Assembly: GCA_965649825.1 (NCBI GenBank)
Contig: OZ287695.1
Coordinates: 1,922,001 to 1,986,000 of the forward strand
Source of the DNA: Penicillus capitatus
Taxonomy: Eukaryota > Chlorophyta
Direction: 5' to 3'
DNA: 64,000 nt
Shown here: positions 36,420 through 49,119 of the stretch, piece after piece
Numbering within the stretch: position 1 is the first letter of the stretch
Layout: every line of letters starts with the position of its first letter
Notes under the pieces: generated by a model
What the model saw: the letters and a program-made list of their open reading frames with translations, nothing else
What the model was told of the DNA's origin: nothing
Database searches by the model: none
Translations under genes and position numbers: made by a program

Positions 36420-39400
36420 ATGAGAAACAAACCAGTCTGCAACGATATTCAATCTGAAGCCACCAACCAACCACCCTTTGGTGTCTTGTGTGAGTCTGGA
36501 GCTCTTTCTGTGCTGTCGACGAACGGGCAGCGATGGAGAATCGTTGTGACCAAGAGCATTGAGTGTGACCGGGTGAATTCATGGACTGCATTACACACGC
36601 TGGCAAAGAAGTGTAAAGAGAAGCCTAATGGAGACGAAGAGAGGTGATCTTCCGAGTACAGACTCTGTTCCAGAACACACCGTTCGCTGACAGACGCCTA
36701 CATGGACTGCCATGCATCGAGTCCTTTGCCGTAAGTCTTGTGATGTTCTCCAAACGGTCATGTTTCAAACAATGCAGAGATGCATCAAGCAAGAGAAATG
36801 GTTTGAGATATTTGTGAATAAAGCACTTTACATCATCGGCATTTGGTCAACCAAACAGTTGAATCATGAAGGTAAACGAGTAAAAACGCCTAATCTGATT
36901 CAGCTTGATCATTCTTTGCTTGTCTAGGGATATGAAGATCAAAACCGATCTGTCTGAAATGCGAAAGAGATGAATCAAGAACAGATCGTCTCAGCAGTCT
37001 GAAGAATCGGCACGATGCAAGGAAAAGTGCATTTCTGAGCCATTAAGCTCAGTCTCTTCGACGAGATGGACACTCGGCGCACTGCCTAAAAACTGCATCA
37101 TCTATAGGAGTCATCCAGCAATCTGCCAAGAGGAAGCACTTCTTCAGCTGGAGGATGTCCCAGACTAGGATGTGAGGTCAAAATGCACATGCAGGGAATT
37201 GTTGTCGGAATGGTCACCATCTTCGATGTAGCAGGCAAGGTCAGTAAAACAGCTTTCGCTGCAAAATGCAGATTCGCAGGCTCTTGGAGGGAGGGAGATT
37301 GTGACAGGAAGATGAAGTCTCTTTCCAGACAAGGGTCCGTAAAGCATTGGAGCTGGGAAAATCGAGGTTGTGGCTTTGCACGGCAAAGTCAAGAATCGTC
37401 TTTGGAAATTCACGGCAATCTGAACCAATGGAGAGAAGCCGGTTCAATTCGTGTGTATCGGCCTGTGCAGACACCACCCGTCAGTGGACGGATGCACTCT
37501 CACGTTCGAGGTCAGACTTACTTGTGCTCATGATCCCTATGCGATTGCCATCTGCAGGCACAAGACGCATGCCTCCTGGTGGATATTGGTGGCCACGTTA
37601 CTGGAAGGCGGACTATCACCGTCCAGTCAGATTGTCCCTCATCCAAGCCGCAGCAGGCTGTTGATACAATCACACCGTTTGGCGAACCCAGTGCTTCTTC
37701 ACCCGCCATGCATCAGTTCGTACAAAGAAAAAGAGATGCCACCCCAGTGAAGCAGCCAGTGACTGGGATTGGTGCTGGACTGGAATTGCTGGGTCGATCG
37801 CATGTCGCTCTTCTTTCTTTTGGTAGCGGAGAGCGACAATCACCCCTAGAATGTTTCGGTCGGGTTAGTCTATTTTGCACCCTTTCACTGCTAGACACTC
37901 TCATTGTGCATGCAGAGATGAGATGCAGTAATCTCTACCGAAGGAGTGTGTCCTGGGCGACATCGACAGAAAAAGAGGCCGAAGGCAGACGAACAAGGCC
38001 GACAGAACAAGGAGAGACCGAACACCTCTGCCTGCGTAGAGCTTCTCCGCATGATCGAGACTGTGCAACATCTTGAGCGTGAAGTGAGTGACAGATTCAT
38101 GATCTGAACTGATCTCACTTACCTGATCAGGGACGGATGAGTGACATCGTGTCGAAACACTGGTTGAACGCAAGGAAAGATCGCCGGGATAAAAACGACG
38201 GAGCCCGGCCTGCAGACTCCTTTCTCATGCTCGAGTATGCATTACTGCTGATTTCGCTGTGGCTAGACTTTCCTCCTAGGATGGAGCATGGGATCATCAT
38301 CATGAACTCGACAGAGACAGAGACACTCTTCCATCTTCCACAAGGGGATCGAGCAGACGGACGAGGCCTGGACTCGACTGCCCGGCCAGACAGTCCCGGA
38401 AGAACACGAGCATGTCACAGTGCCAGACCGGAGAGAGAAGTCAGCAGGAGAGTTCATTGCTGGAGGATTGGTTCATTGGAACGTGCTCTTCAATTGGCAC
38501 CATGCCTTACATTGCTTTGCATGTGCTGTACCAAAAACTCTCTTCTCTGTCGAGCATTTCGTTCCAGGTGATGCCTCATCGAGAGGACAGCTCAAGGTTG
38601 TTCACCCTGACGACCGCATAGATGAAGATCAGTCCTGGACTTCCGTTTGACATATGCACCGTTAGTTGCTCTTTGACGATTGATGAAATCCCAAGCGCCG
38701 GTGTGGTTCTAGAATGGCCGAGATGGAGACAGCTTGGCACAAACTCAGTCGAACTGGAAGCGAAGATCCCTTGGAGAAGTCACGAGAGTTCAGAGTTCAG
38801 GCCGTGCTGGATGACAACGAACGAGCAGCATGGAATCCATCTCAGCCAGCTACAGATGTGTGATCGGGCAGAAGCATCCGCGACACACGCCGAAGAAAGA
38901 GTACAAGGACCGGCGACTTGACAATGGCGAAGAAACCTTCATTCAATCACGAGTCCTGCTCTGGCCACACGCAACCTTCGCTGTCGAAGCGATTGAAGCA
39001 GTGAGCCAGTCATCATATCCTCAAGGTAAGCCCTACTCGGCTTTACAAACAGTCATGATCAAGTCCATGCAGAGATTGCGCCACCGACAAGACAACATTG
39101 CGATTTTGCAGTACAGAGCGAGCGATAAACCGGTGGGATTTGGTCGCCAGCCAATGCGTATCGCCACAAGAAATCAAGATGTCCGATAAGAATGCCTTTA
39201 TTTTCTGGAGAGACACGACAGTCCTTCCAGGATGAAACTGGATAACCTCAAGGCCTCAATCCATTCAGTAAGGTGCATGGAGACGCCGTCCTTCCGAAGT
39301 AGCCGATGAAGCCCTCGAATGACACCGACCAGACTCGTCCCACTGCGGATACATTGTGTTGTCTCCTCCAGAATAGAGAGACAGGCGAAGGATGGAGCCT

Positions 39401-40458
39401 CTCTGCAATCCGGAGACGCTGCAGTTGTTCAGAATCCCTTCTGTTGACCCAGACAGCCCACATCAAAAAAGCCAGGAGAACTGCGTCTAAGAAGACCCGG
39501 TCTTAAAGATAGCATTTCTGCATCTGCAGCTGAAGTCATGAAAACGACTTCCCTGTTGAACTGACATCCCCGAGCCTCTTGAGAGACAGATGCCTTCGAG
39601 GAGAAGGCAGGACTTTGATCCAGATAAGAGTCCATCGAGATCGAAGCGAGGCGAATCGTCGTGATGAAGCTCTGGTGTACATCCGCCAACGGTCCCTGGA
39701 ATGTCACGTTCTCTGGGCCACCACTACCAAGACAAACCGAGAGAACATACGGCAACCAAGCCACCCATTCGCTCTTCCAGCCCCGTGGAGACCGGAATGA
39801 GATCGAGCTTGGGGTGGGCCACGGTGTCCATGTGATCATATTCTCCAAGCAGCAGATGCAATCGTGTCTGTCGAAGCACGCTGGAGCACGTTCAACTGGA
39901 AGGGCGGGACGCGTCGCAATCCAGCCTGAGCGTCTCCTCCAGCTGTCAACGCACTGCGGACAAAATCACAGTCTGTGTTGCAATTGCAGGACTTTTCTCT
40001 CTGACAGGGATTCTACTGGAAAGAGGGATAGCAGTCAAAACAAAGCAACTGCGAATGACACACAGTCATGGACTGAGAGTGTGCAACCGACAATACTCTG
40101 GTCTCCCGTCGGAGCAAGAACCTCCACTTGAGGGATGCGACTGACAGGTTAGTCCATCCACTGACACTCTTTTGCATCCAAACGGCCTTTCAGTCTATCC
40201 ATAGACAAGCTTGAGAAGAGTCTGCTGGTGAAGCGTTCAGTGGAAACGCGGCTGGCTGAAGCTCCTTGGCCAAGCATACAGCCAGCCGACCAGCCACAGT
40301 CTCGAGCAATCTTCTCTGGACCTTCCTCTACACGCACCAAGGCAAAAACTGCCATGAACTCTGAATCTGATAGAGACAGTGATCTGCGTCATTCGCCGCA
40401 GAAGCCTGTGAACAAACCCATTGACAAGAGTGAGATCACCCGCCGCCGTTCTAAGTGA
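36420..40458 (+). other. Coding-looking but unassigned segment
   Basis: About 4 kb with several plus-strand stretches of protein-like composition, none of a family I know. Examples are ACVELLRMIETVQHLERE before a good GTGAGT at 38080, AGEFIAGGLVHWNVLFNWHH at 38445-38510, and AWHKLSRTGSEDPLEKSREF at 38730-38790. Others are TFAVEAIEAVSQSSYPQGKP at 38970-39030 and a basic tail to 40458. Frames change between them, and plausible short introns exist (38080-38127; one ending GATGTGTGATCGGGCAG at 38873). This is either a multi-exon gene or the relic of one; I could not build a single model. Confidence 0.3.
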
Positions 40459-40754
40459 GGTATCTGATTGACTCGCAGATCTAGGATAACTGACTCACAA
40501 AGCGCTTAGAGAAGCCGATGTTGCAGACAACAGCATGGAGAAGCATGACTCCGAGACATCCAGGGCACCGAGATCACTGCATCCATCAGCTGCAACAACA
40601 TCACTTCCACACCCCGAGGCAGCGGCGTCGCACCACCCCTCGCGGCACCACCGGGTAGGGCCTTGGCGACCTGCCCGCCTTTCGGGGTCGCGCACATGAG
40701 GCAGGCGGGTGTGGACTGCCGACGAAAGGGGGTAGGCGTGAATCTCAGACACCC

Positions 40755-41110
40755 AGGACCGTCTTTTCTTTCAGTTTTCTTAGTATCTCTCCTCCCTCCT
40801 GGGTGTCTCTTGTGTTCTTCCTTGCTTTCTGTGCCAGTGTCTTTTTTGTTTCCCTCTGTTTGTTGCTTACCTGTTTCTTCTGTGTTTTATTTACATTTTG
40901 ACTTTTTTCTTCTTTGTTTGTCTGTGTGCACTTCTTCAACTGTAATTGTTGTTTTTTCTTACTGTAGCTGTTTATGCGCTGCGTTATCAGATTCGCCTTC
41001 TCCTCTTCTAGTGTGACTCTGTTACCTCCTGTTGTGCATGTTTTGCTTATTTTTCTCCATGCAAAGTGTTGTTTCCTGTGTTATTTCTTTTCACCTGTCT
41101 GTTCTTTCAT
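40755..41110. other. T-rich, low-complexity segment
   Basis: Plus strand strongly T-rich with few A or G, flanked on the left by a GC-rich stretch (40600-40700). No convincing ORF. It could be the A-rich complement of a retroelement UTR or a nucleosome-poor region. Confidence 0.5.
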
Positions 41111-43856
41111 GTCATTTTGGACCCACCTGCATGTCCGCGCTGCGCGCCGTCTCATTGAGATTCGCGACCTACCTCCGACTAGTTGACCATCAGTTGCATC
41201 GCGTTCTCCTCGCGCACCTCGATCGGATCTGGTGTCAGTGCTCGTTCAGGGTAACAACCTCCTGCGCCGCACTGTGAGGCGCCGCTCGCCGACCGTAAGT
41301 CCCTCTAGCGCACTGTTGGAAATGTAGCATCCTATCCACTGTTCGTAGCCGTCTGAAGCGGTTCGTTCCATGGTAACCACCTTTGGCGCGCTGTCCATCA
41401 GATGCGACGGGTGCTAGCCTCCGAGCCGATTTCTTCATAACAGTCGGGCGATGGTTTTCGAACATGCCCTGAAGTTCGCGACTGATAGCTGTAGGGGTTA
41501 GGAAATCCACAACCATCGTGGGTATTTAAGGACCGACAATCTCCTTGTAATAACTTCTGTTCGTATCTCAAAAAATCTGATTGCGTTTCTGTCGTAACGT
41601 TGCGCGAAGGCTTGACTGTCTCTAAAACACGTCGTTACAGCGATTCCCAACACGCACATTCACAGTCTCTCACTCTTGCTTTGCAGACTATGTGGCGGGG
41701 TGGGCAACTCCTCTTCCGTGCTCCTCCATTCTGACACTTTTTCACTGGACATCATCACACTTTCCAAAGAATAATATTTGCAAGAATTGTTTAAACAGTC
41801 GACTTCCGTTCCTTTTACGTTGCGTGCGACCTACGATCCGACGACGTAACGCTGAATCGACGACGCCTTCCTGACTCTTGCAAAGGGTGTTGCACCGCAT
41901 TCCATCGTCAAGGTCGTCGTCATCTGCTGGGCGAAGGCGTCTAGAATCCGCAGATCTCGTCGGTGCATCCACCGCCGCCGGCAGACGAGGGCGGCGCCGA
42001 CTCGCAACAGGCATTCTCGACTGAGGTTCCGTAACTCGCCGAGCACGTTGCGCCGTGTGACCGCGGACAACAGTTCAGCTCGCTATGTGTCGCCCATCCT
42101 GCGGTCTCTCTGCCAGCACCACCACGCCACGCCTCTGTCCGAGAGGCTTGCACGCGAATGTCGGTGTCCGAGCGATGCCCGAGATCTCGAAAGGGTGCTT
42201 GTGGAATGGAATAGACTTGTGGCGGCTGTGGCGGCGGAACGGCGACCGGAGAGTGACAGACAAGGGTCCGTCAGTGTGCCGGACTCTTGAGCAGCCACGG
42301 CTCGCCCTTTCAGCCTGCAGATCGATTCGAGGCGACACAGGTCGGGTGTCGCTCAGAGTCGGCGACGGCACGACCGACAGCAGACGACGTGCTCTGAGAG
42401 AAGCCCAAGTCGAACGTTCGCCTGGGAGAAGTTGCCAAGCAGCGCGTCGTCTGAGCTTCGCTTTGCACTCTTTCCTGTGTCCGAGCAGTGCATGGCGTAC
42501 AGTCCGGTTCAGCTGTTAAGGACTGAGAAGGGCGTGCGTATCGACGCGACAGACACCGTTTTCGTTTCGTCTCCTCCGACACAGTTCAGCAAGTGGCCAC
42601 AAAGGCGTACGGGAGGGAGGGACTCCGACGTAAGACGGACAGATGCGAAAACGGCGTGAGTTCGTCGCGAGGTCAAGGCTGCGAGAGAACGTCGTGCGTG
42701 GGCTTCCAGGAACGCTTGTTCGGCAGCTGAAACTGCGTCGGCCGACCACTGTCCTGCCATTCAAGTCTCTTTCTGGTTTAGCGATCCGCTTCCGGAAATC
42801 CTCGTCGCTCATGTCTGACTGCCGTTGGTATTGGATTCTAACACTTGAGTTCTTCGCCGAGGCTTTGCCAGGCAGACCATTGTAAAGAAAGCCGCAGACT
42901 CTGTGTTCGAGCCGATGCGTGTTGATGTGTTTCGGCGTACTGCTGATTCGTTCGTCCACTTTCTCTCTTCGTGTTAAAGAAGAGCCTTCTTCTAACAGAA
43001 ACGCGTTCCGGCGAAAACAAACCGAACCGTGGCAAATGCATGAAGCATGACAGCCATTTGTTGAAAGGCAAGCATCTGTGTGCGCTGCAGTGATTGGAAT
43101 CGGGTGGAGGACTGCTTAAGTGAGACGAGGCTGCGAACTTACTGGCTGCCTGCACGGCATCGACGAGACAAGGATCCGAACGAGTCTGCGCGCGGGAGAC
43201 GCGGTTTCGAAAGCCCTTTGATTCCGTCACGCCGCAAATCTCTGTGCGTCAGGACGCCAATCCGATCCGCCAAAGAGGGGATACGCGAAAGCTGTCTACA
43301 GGTGTTGTCTGTCTGAACGCAATACCACAGCGATAGAATCACTACGACTCTCCTAGAGAGCAAGCAACGCATCCCTCAATCTCCACCCTTCGGTGTGTTT
43401 CTCTGTTGTAGGTGTCTGCTTGACGACACTCGCTGCGGCGTCGGGCATAGAGATGGACGAGCGTGTAGAGATTCTGCGCATCTCGCGAGTGCGTAAAACA
43501 ACGAAACTGTCTTAGTGCCATCGGCCGACGAAAACGACAAGTGTTCGTTCGGTCGACGACGATCGCAGGCGATCCTTGTCGCGCAGTGGCATCTCGACTG
43601 TCGTCCTTCTGCGGTGCATGAGCAACAATGCAGCCGTCAAGCATGAACGCGGAGTCGGCATCGACGAAGAGGTTGGCGCGTCCACGAAAGGCGCGTAAAT
43701 AAGATAGTGACGAACGTATCGCCGCACAAGTCCTGGGTCGTCGCTCGGTACCCTTGCCTTGCATTCGCACACCGAGTAGGATGGATAATTTTCAACAATT
43801 GAGTCCGTTTCAAATGATTGTTCCGAGGAAGTCGGCGTCCTGCCGCGGCGATTTCC
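41111..43856. other. Unassigned 2.7 kb
   Basis: Higher-GC DNA with many overlapping Arg-rich ORFs on both strands (for example 42075-42371 minus, 42516-42959 minus), all compositional in look. No domain, RNA gene or tandem repeat recognised. Confidence 0.3.
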
Positions 43857-45304
43857 ATGTCTTCTCCCCGGTTCCTTTTCTCCCTGTTCCTGCTGAACGC
43901 TTTGGCGTCGTCTTGTCGCGCGAAAACGAAGCCGCCTCAGAATGGTCAGCAGACTCCTCTTTTACGACCTCCGTCGCCCACTGTTCGACGAATTCTTAGG
44001 AATCCCACTTAATGCATTCGAGGCCGCGAGCGAAGACGTGGCTCGGAAGGGACATGCAGCGTGCAGCTGGTGCGACTGGCGTCATCTTCCTCTGAGCGGA
44101 TATCGACGCCGACTGCGCCAGAGAGCATCGAAGGAAATGATTCGCATCACGGAGGTCAGTGTCCTTTCGCGGCGAGTGGTCTTTAGCCATTTTGCAGGGA
44201 AACTACAAGGGGGCCTTCTTGAGGCAAGAGGTCGTCCTAGTGGAATTCGTCATCGAGTCTCCCTTCCGCGCAACGCCTCGCGGGCTGCAGTGCGTCCTCG
44301 CGAGAGACGGCGTCACAGAATGGACGGACACGTGCTCCTCGCCGCTGCTGTTGGAAGACCAGGTTCGAGAGGACGGAGAGTACCGCCTTGACATCCAGGC
44401 AACGCTGTTCTGAGCCGCGTGGCGCCAGACCGGATGGACTATTGTAGGGAGTCGGAGTCCGTCCGGGCGAAGAACTGTCGGCGTCGAGCTCGTGGATCGT
44501 CGATCGAACGCCTCCAGGGACCGAGATCGTTGATACGCAATACGTCGGGGACAGAGGACTGCGCCTCGAGTTCGACGCCACGGACGACTGGGGAGTCGAC
44601 GGATTTCAGTGCAGTTTCAACGGCAGCAGATGGAGACCGTGCGTCAGTCCCACCAACGTCGAAGTAATGTCCCGCGGGACGACCCGCTATGTACTGAGGA
44701 ATGTGCGCAGTTCGATGGAGCTGGGCTGTATTCGTTCAAGGTTCGAGCCGTGGATCGAGCAGGAAACAAAGATCCGCATCCGCCCACGCGCAGCGTCAAA
44801 GTGCCACCGCCGAACAAGTACGTCGAAACACGGCCAGTCGAAGCCTCCTGTTGGCGTGTCACACTGTTCTGCCACAGGGATGCGGCCTCCTACGACGTCT
44901 ACGATTTTCTAGACTGCTTAGATTGTTTCGACTACATCGCCGAGTTCAGTTTGCCGTCGGCGGAGCTGTACGACAGCCATTCGGAAGCCGACGACCCCTT
45001 AGATCTCGCCGACGACCCCTCGGGCGCCGACTTCTCTTTGGATGTCGACGATACCTATACGTATCCCGATTTTTACCTTGGTTTTGACGAAATCCATTTG
45101 AACGCTTCTGGGCAGATCGAACCCCGCGGCAAAGGACCAAAACAGACCGTCAATCCGATACTTCCCACGATAGTTTTCATGGTTTTCTTCATCATCGCCT
45201 TTACCGAAGTTTATGTCTGTCTCAAGTGGGAGTGCGCGTGTATCCGGCACCGCTTTCAGAGCTCGGTCGCTCGCAGGGAAGAAGAAGGCGGCGGGGAGGA
45301 CTGA
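43857..45304 (+). CDS. Secreted type I membrane protein with Ig-like 'VRAVDRAGN' module and acidic stalk
   Basis: Signal peptide MSSPRFLFSLFLLNALASS. Exon 1 joins to GIPLNAFEAASEDVARKGHA and then to SKEMIRITE-GNYKGAFLRQ and VVLVEFVIESPF. The Ig-like module is IVDRTPPGTEIVDTQYVGDR, LRLEFDATDDWGVDGFQCSF and NGSRWRPCVSPTN, spliced to FDGAGLYSFKVRAVDRAGNK and DPHPP. This is the 'F.C.LDG..W.PC.SP...G.H.F.VRA.D.AGN.DP' pattern of bacterial and algal extracellular repeat domains. A very Asp-rich stalk follows, then one TM helix (PILPTIVFMVFFIIAF) and a short basic tail ending EEEGGGED. The intron after RLDIQ (44399-44447) begins GC; the paralogue has GT there. Probably a surface or adhesion protein; partner unknown. 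Confidence 0.65.
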
Positions 45305-46665
45305 CACTTTCGAGTCCTTCGCTAGAAACTTTCACCTCGTTTCCCACGTTTTTTCGTTTCAGAATCTCGGGATCGAGATTCTTCACCACACACACGAACT
45401 GCAGCACATACTGACGTAACTGACGCGTAAGAAAAGAAACCGCCAACGTATCTGGATGCGACAGCCGAACTGGCGCATCGTTGTTCTTTCTTCATAGCCG
45501 ATATGTTTTCCTCCTTTGCTCTGGCAGCGAGCTGTCGAATCCGGGCTTGGTGCAGCCTGTAGGGTCGTACGTAGAACAAGAGGCTGCTGCTATTAGGGAC
45601 GCGCAAAGTACAGTCCCAATTCGACTCTAGTCGTTGGCCGCCGAAAAGAATAAAGAAAATCTCAAATCTGTTGCAAACGATGAGACTGCGATTGTTATCA
45701 TCATCGGAAATCGACGTTTTAGGGTAGCAGGTTACGCAGCACTGGGTACGACGAGATACTGGCATCCGTTAGCCTCAAGCGACAATCAAAACAAAGCGCG
45801 CGGGAGCGAAGATGATTCGACGTCATTGAGTCGACAGGAGTGGCATCGTGTTACCCGTGCAAGCAGATCGTCGATCCTTTGCAACACTTCAATGTCTGCC
45901 TGTCTATCGCATTCGGAAGTTGCCACTCCGACTCTAAACTTGATGAATGACGAACGGTCTATTCTTCACCGTCAGATGGCAACTTGATTCGTGCGCACCG
46001 AGACGTTCGTTTTCATCGGAGTGGCGTACGTCTTCGCATCTTGACGGCGACTGCTCTCGCCGCGAAGCGGTTGGTTCAGAATAACACATTCCTCCGGGCG
46101 CCTGTGGTCATTCATTGCATTTCATCCAAGAAACGCAGGGTACGCGTTCCGAATCGAAGCGGCCGATTACAAGAATACGCGGAAGCGAGGGCTGCTTGCG
46201 GATGAGATCGCGCCACCCGCGCCACCCGCACAACAGATTCCTCGCCGACACAAGAATGCTGTTACGCGCATCATGAGCATCCATCTTAATCTTGCTTTCC
46301 CGATCCTTGGTTAGACTGACAATGAAAAGGCTTTAACGATTACTGAGAGATCACGAACAGGGAAGGTCAGAAGTCGACCAACTCTCGCAAAACACATCTA
46401 GTCTTGTTCTCGTCGCTGCAGGTGTCATCCCGCCCTTCTTGGACAAGTCTTCCTCTGTAGTTCGGAGGCGAACCATGTGTTGAATCCGTATGGCACTTAC
46501 TCTCTGAGTACGTTAAATGCCGACTGCATTGAGCTTTGTCGCTCGTTGGCGGTTTTTAAACTTTCGTCATCTCGTGGTGGCATAAAAACAGTGATCTCAG
46601 CTTTGTCGGTTACGTGGAGTCGACACGATAAAGTCAGTCAGCGTCTGTGAGCGAGACGCACGACA
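45305..46665. other. Intergenic, between paralogues
   Basis: About 1.35 kb. Short ORFs only (for example 45634-45987 plus, 45322-45765 minus). No domain or repeat recognised. Confidence 0.35.
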
Positions 46666-47580
46666 ATGCCTGCAGTATCCTGCGTCGGAAAAGAAGGCCG
46701 TCGTCTTCGGCTCAAGTCCGCGATTCATCTTCGGCTCCTTTGTCTTTACAGACCCACTGGTACAAGGCGACTAGTACAAGCATTTGAATGCGCTTCCAGT
46801 GGTTTCGTAAAGAGAACCTTCTCGTCACGCTGCGGTGTTCCCTCGTTGAGCCGTCGACTCCTCCCGTGCTTGTTCTTGACAGCTGCTTTGGCGTCTCCCT
46901 GGCGCGTCGGAGCAACATTGGCTGCGAAGGGGCTCCTAGCTCCTCTCTGTCTAGGCAGCCCAACTGTGTATTTCCAGGAGCCCGATTTCAGCAACATCCG
47001 GAGGAGATGCGCTGCCGACGACGCCTCTGATCTTCCTCTACGCGGATATCGACGCCGACTGCGCCAAGGAGTCTCGAAGGAAACGATTCACATCATCGAT
47101 GTCCGTGGTCTTTCGGGGCGAATCGTCGTTGACTGTTCCGCAGGAAAAATACGAAGGGCTTCCTGGAAGCAAGAGGCCGTCCGGGTGGAGTTCGTCGACG
47201 AGTCGCCGTTTCGACGTCGCCTCGTGAATTGCAGTGTTTCCTCTCGAGAGACAACGTCGAAGAATGGCGGAATGACGCTGTTCCTCACCGCTGTTCCTCA
47301 CCGCCGTTCGTTCCTCGAAGGCCGGATTCAAAAGGACGGAGAGCATCGTCTCGAAACCCAGGTATCGGCGACTCAAACTGCAAAGCCGAGACTCAGAGCG
47401 CCAACCATATGGAGAGGTCGGAACGGCGAAAGACAGACTATAAGCTTCGAGCTTCTGGATATCGACAGAACGCCGCCGAAGACCGAAGTCACACTGGTGA
47501 CCTGCGTTGGCCGTAAGAGAGGAGATTCACCTTTACGGCAACCGATGTCAAGGCGGTGAACGAGTTTCAGGCAGAGTGGA
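46666..47580 (+). pseudogene. Degenerate paralogue of the 43.9-45.3 kb membrane-protein gene
   Basis: Nucleotide similarity is clear: 47027-47095 matches 44090-44155, and 47140-47260 matches 44195-44320. VRVEFVDESPF aligns with VLVEFVIESPF, and DIDRTPPKTEVTL with IVDRTPPGTEIVD. Relative to the intact gene there is a one-base loss after the ESPF region (about 47215), so QCFLSRDNVEEW lies in another frame, and a second shift returns the frame before KDGEHRLETQ. The Ig-like module decays after about 47570, and no TM tail was found. Hence a pseudogene or rapidly decaying duplicate. Confidence 0.6.
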
Positions 47581-48279
47581 CGGGAGCAAACGGACATGAA
47601 GCAGCAGTCTCTACGAGATTGAGGTAGTCTTACCGAGAAAGCGAGGATGCGCTGCTTGCTCGACACTTAGGACGACGGAACGGGAAACTGTGTCATGGAA
47701 GTCAGAGCCATCGACCTCCCCGTGCACTTTCAGAATGTGACGGTCTCTAGGTTGATGATGTAATACCATCGCATCCAGGTTCATCCTTGGCGATTTCGTT
47801 GCGGGGTGGGTTTGTTGCAGGTGACAGCTGAGGACTCGGGTCATTCGCAGGACTGAGCACGACATCAACGGCTACAATGGACATTTAGTGCTCAAGCTTA
47901 AGCGTTTCAGTTCGACAGGTTACAGCGGGTGCTTCTTCTACTTGAGTGTCCTCGACTAAAATACCTTTATGTTATCTTTGTCGCATGTAAGAACGCCAAA
48001 CCTGAACGGGCAGACGAGTTTTCGACGCGAAGATACCGTTCTCGATGACCGTGAAGTGGATGACATACGAATTCTGATGTCGTTTCCTTGTACAAACTCC
48101 TCTGAACTTTGTCCGTTAATCAACTCGCGACGAGTGCTCGTTTGACACATTCGTGTGATAGGCGAAACAAAGTGTGTGTGTCCGGAGAGACTGCAGAGAG
48201 CAATTTCGATGAACAGATCAACTGAATGGCGAGAGTGCGTAGAGCGGAAACTTCGACGACCTGTCACTATCCAGTCTTT
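47581..48279. other. Unassigned region left of the retrotransposon
   Basis: 0.7 kb with a minus-strand ORF (47956-48405) that runs into the repeat and LTR; no domain recognised. The right end grades into dispersed-repeat copy 2. Confidence 0.3.
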
Positions 48280-48345
48280 GGAGAATTCCTTGATGTTGGG
48301 GTATCGAGGTCCCGATACCCAATTATGAGACTTCATTCGCTCCGC
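48280..48345. repeat. Dispersed repeat, copy 2, left part
   Basis: TTGATGTTGGGGTATCGAGG at 48291 aligns with 33286 onward (GTGATGCTGGGACATCGAGG), ending at the LTR insertion. Continues at 52846. Confidence 0.6.
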
Positions 48346-48578
48346 TGACATGGGCAAGTACGTGACGGTGGTAGACGCAACAAAGTTTCTTACAAAGATA
48401 ATCAATGTGACAATAATCCCCTTTTTATAGTGTTGGGTTTCATAGGTGCTGAGTAGGTGCCGGGTAGGTTCTGGGTAGGTTCTGATGTGGCCATTATGAG
48501 CTGTTTGGCCATCAGTGCCTCTTACGATGATGAGGCATTTATTGGACCATCATCCTTCAGCTCTTCATCATCATGACA
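48346..48578 (-). repeat. 3' LTR (left copy)
   Basis: 233 bp, starts TGACATGGGC and ends ATCATGACA on the plus strand. No difference from the right copy was seen on reading. In the sense (minus) direction it holds an AATAAA (complement, about 48535) and CTATAAAAAG (complement, 48421-48430), a TATA-like box. Confidence 0.93.
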
Positions 48579-49119
48579 ATCGCTTCCCTGCGCTGAACTC
48601 CGATTGAAAAAACGTCGTAGATGATCGCGATGTGCGAGAAAGGGTTTCTTGGAAGAAGAAGAAACGAAACGGTAACGTTAGGAAGAAAATGTATCGTGAA
48701 TCGTCTACGGTCCGAGCCACTGCGGAGGAAGCTGGTTGCCATGCGTTTGCGCGTGTTGATTGTCAAAAAGCAGCACCAGGGAGCCGACTAGGATGTCGGA
48801 GCAACGGTGAGAGTGGGGCAGTTGTTGGTGTGGATGCTGGTGCTGCATCTGGTGATCGATGGCGGTCCAACGAGTTGCAAGAAGGGCGCGGTGAAAGTGA
48901 GTGGCGCGGGAATGAAGTGCGGGAGAGGTTGAGAACCGAAAGCGGTCTGTGCGGCGCTGAGTTTGGTCACCGAGTTCGGAAGCGCGTTTAGCAGTGCCTG
49001 AATCTGGGGAAGATCTGATGTCCATTTGCCTTGAGTTTTGAAGGCGGTGTGGACGGCGGATGACGTCTCGGCTGAGACGCTCGGAGGTCCCTATGCATTG
49101 TGATCACGGGATGGTGCAA

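Noticed and set aside
41831-43770. Many Arg/Ser-rich ORFs on both strands
   Set aside because: Overlapping frames on both strands with the same composition and no domain or credible splice signals.
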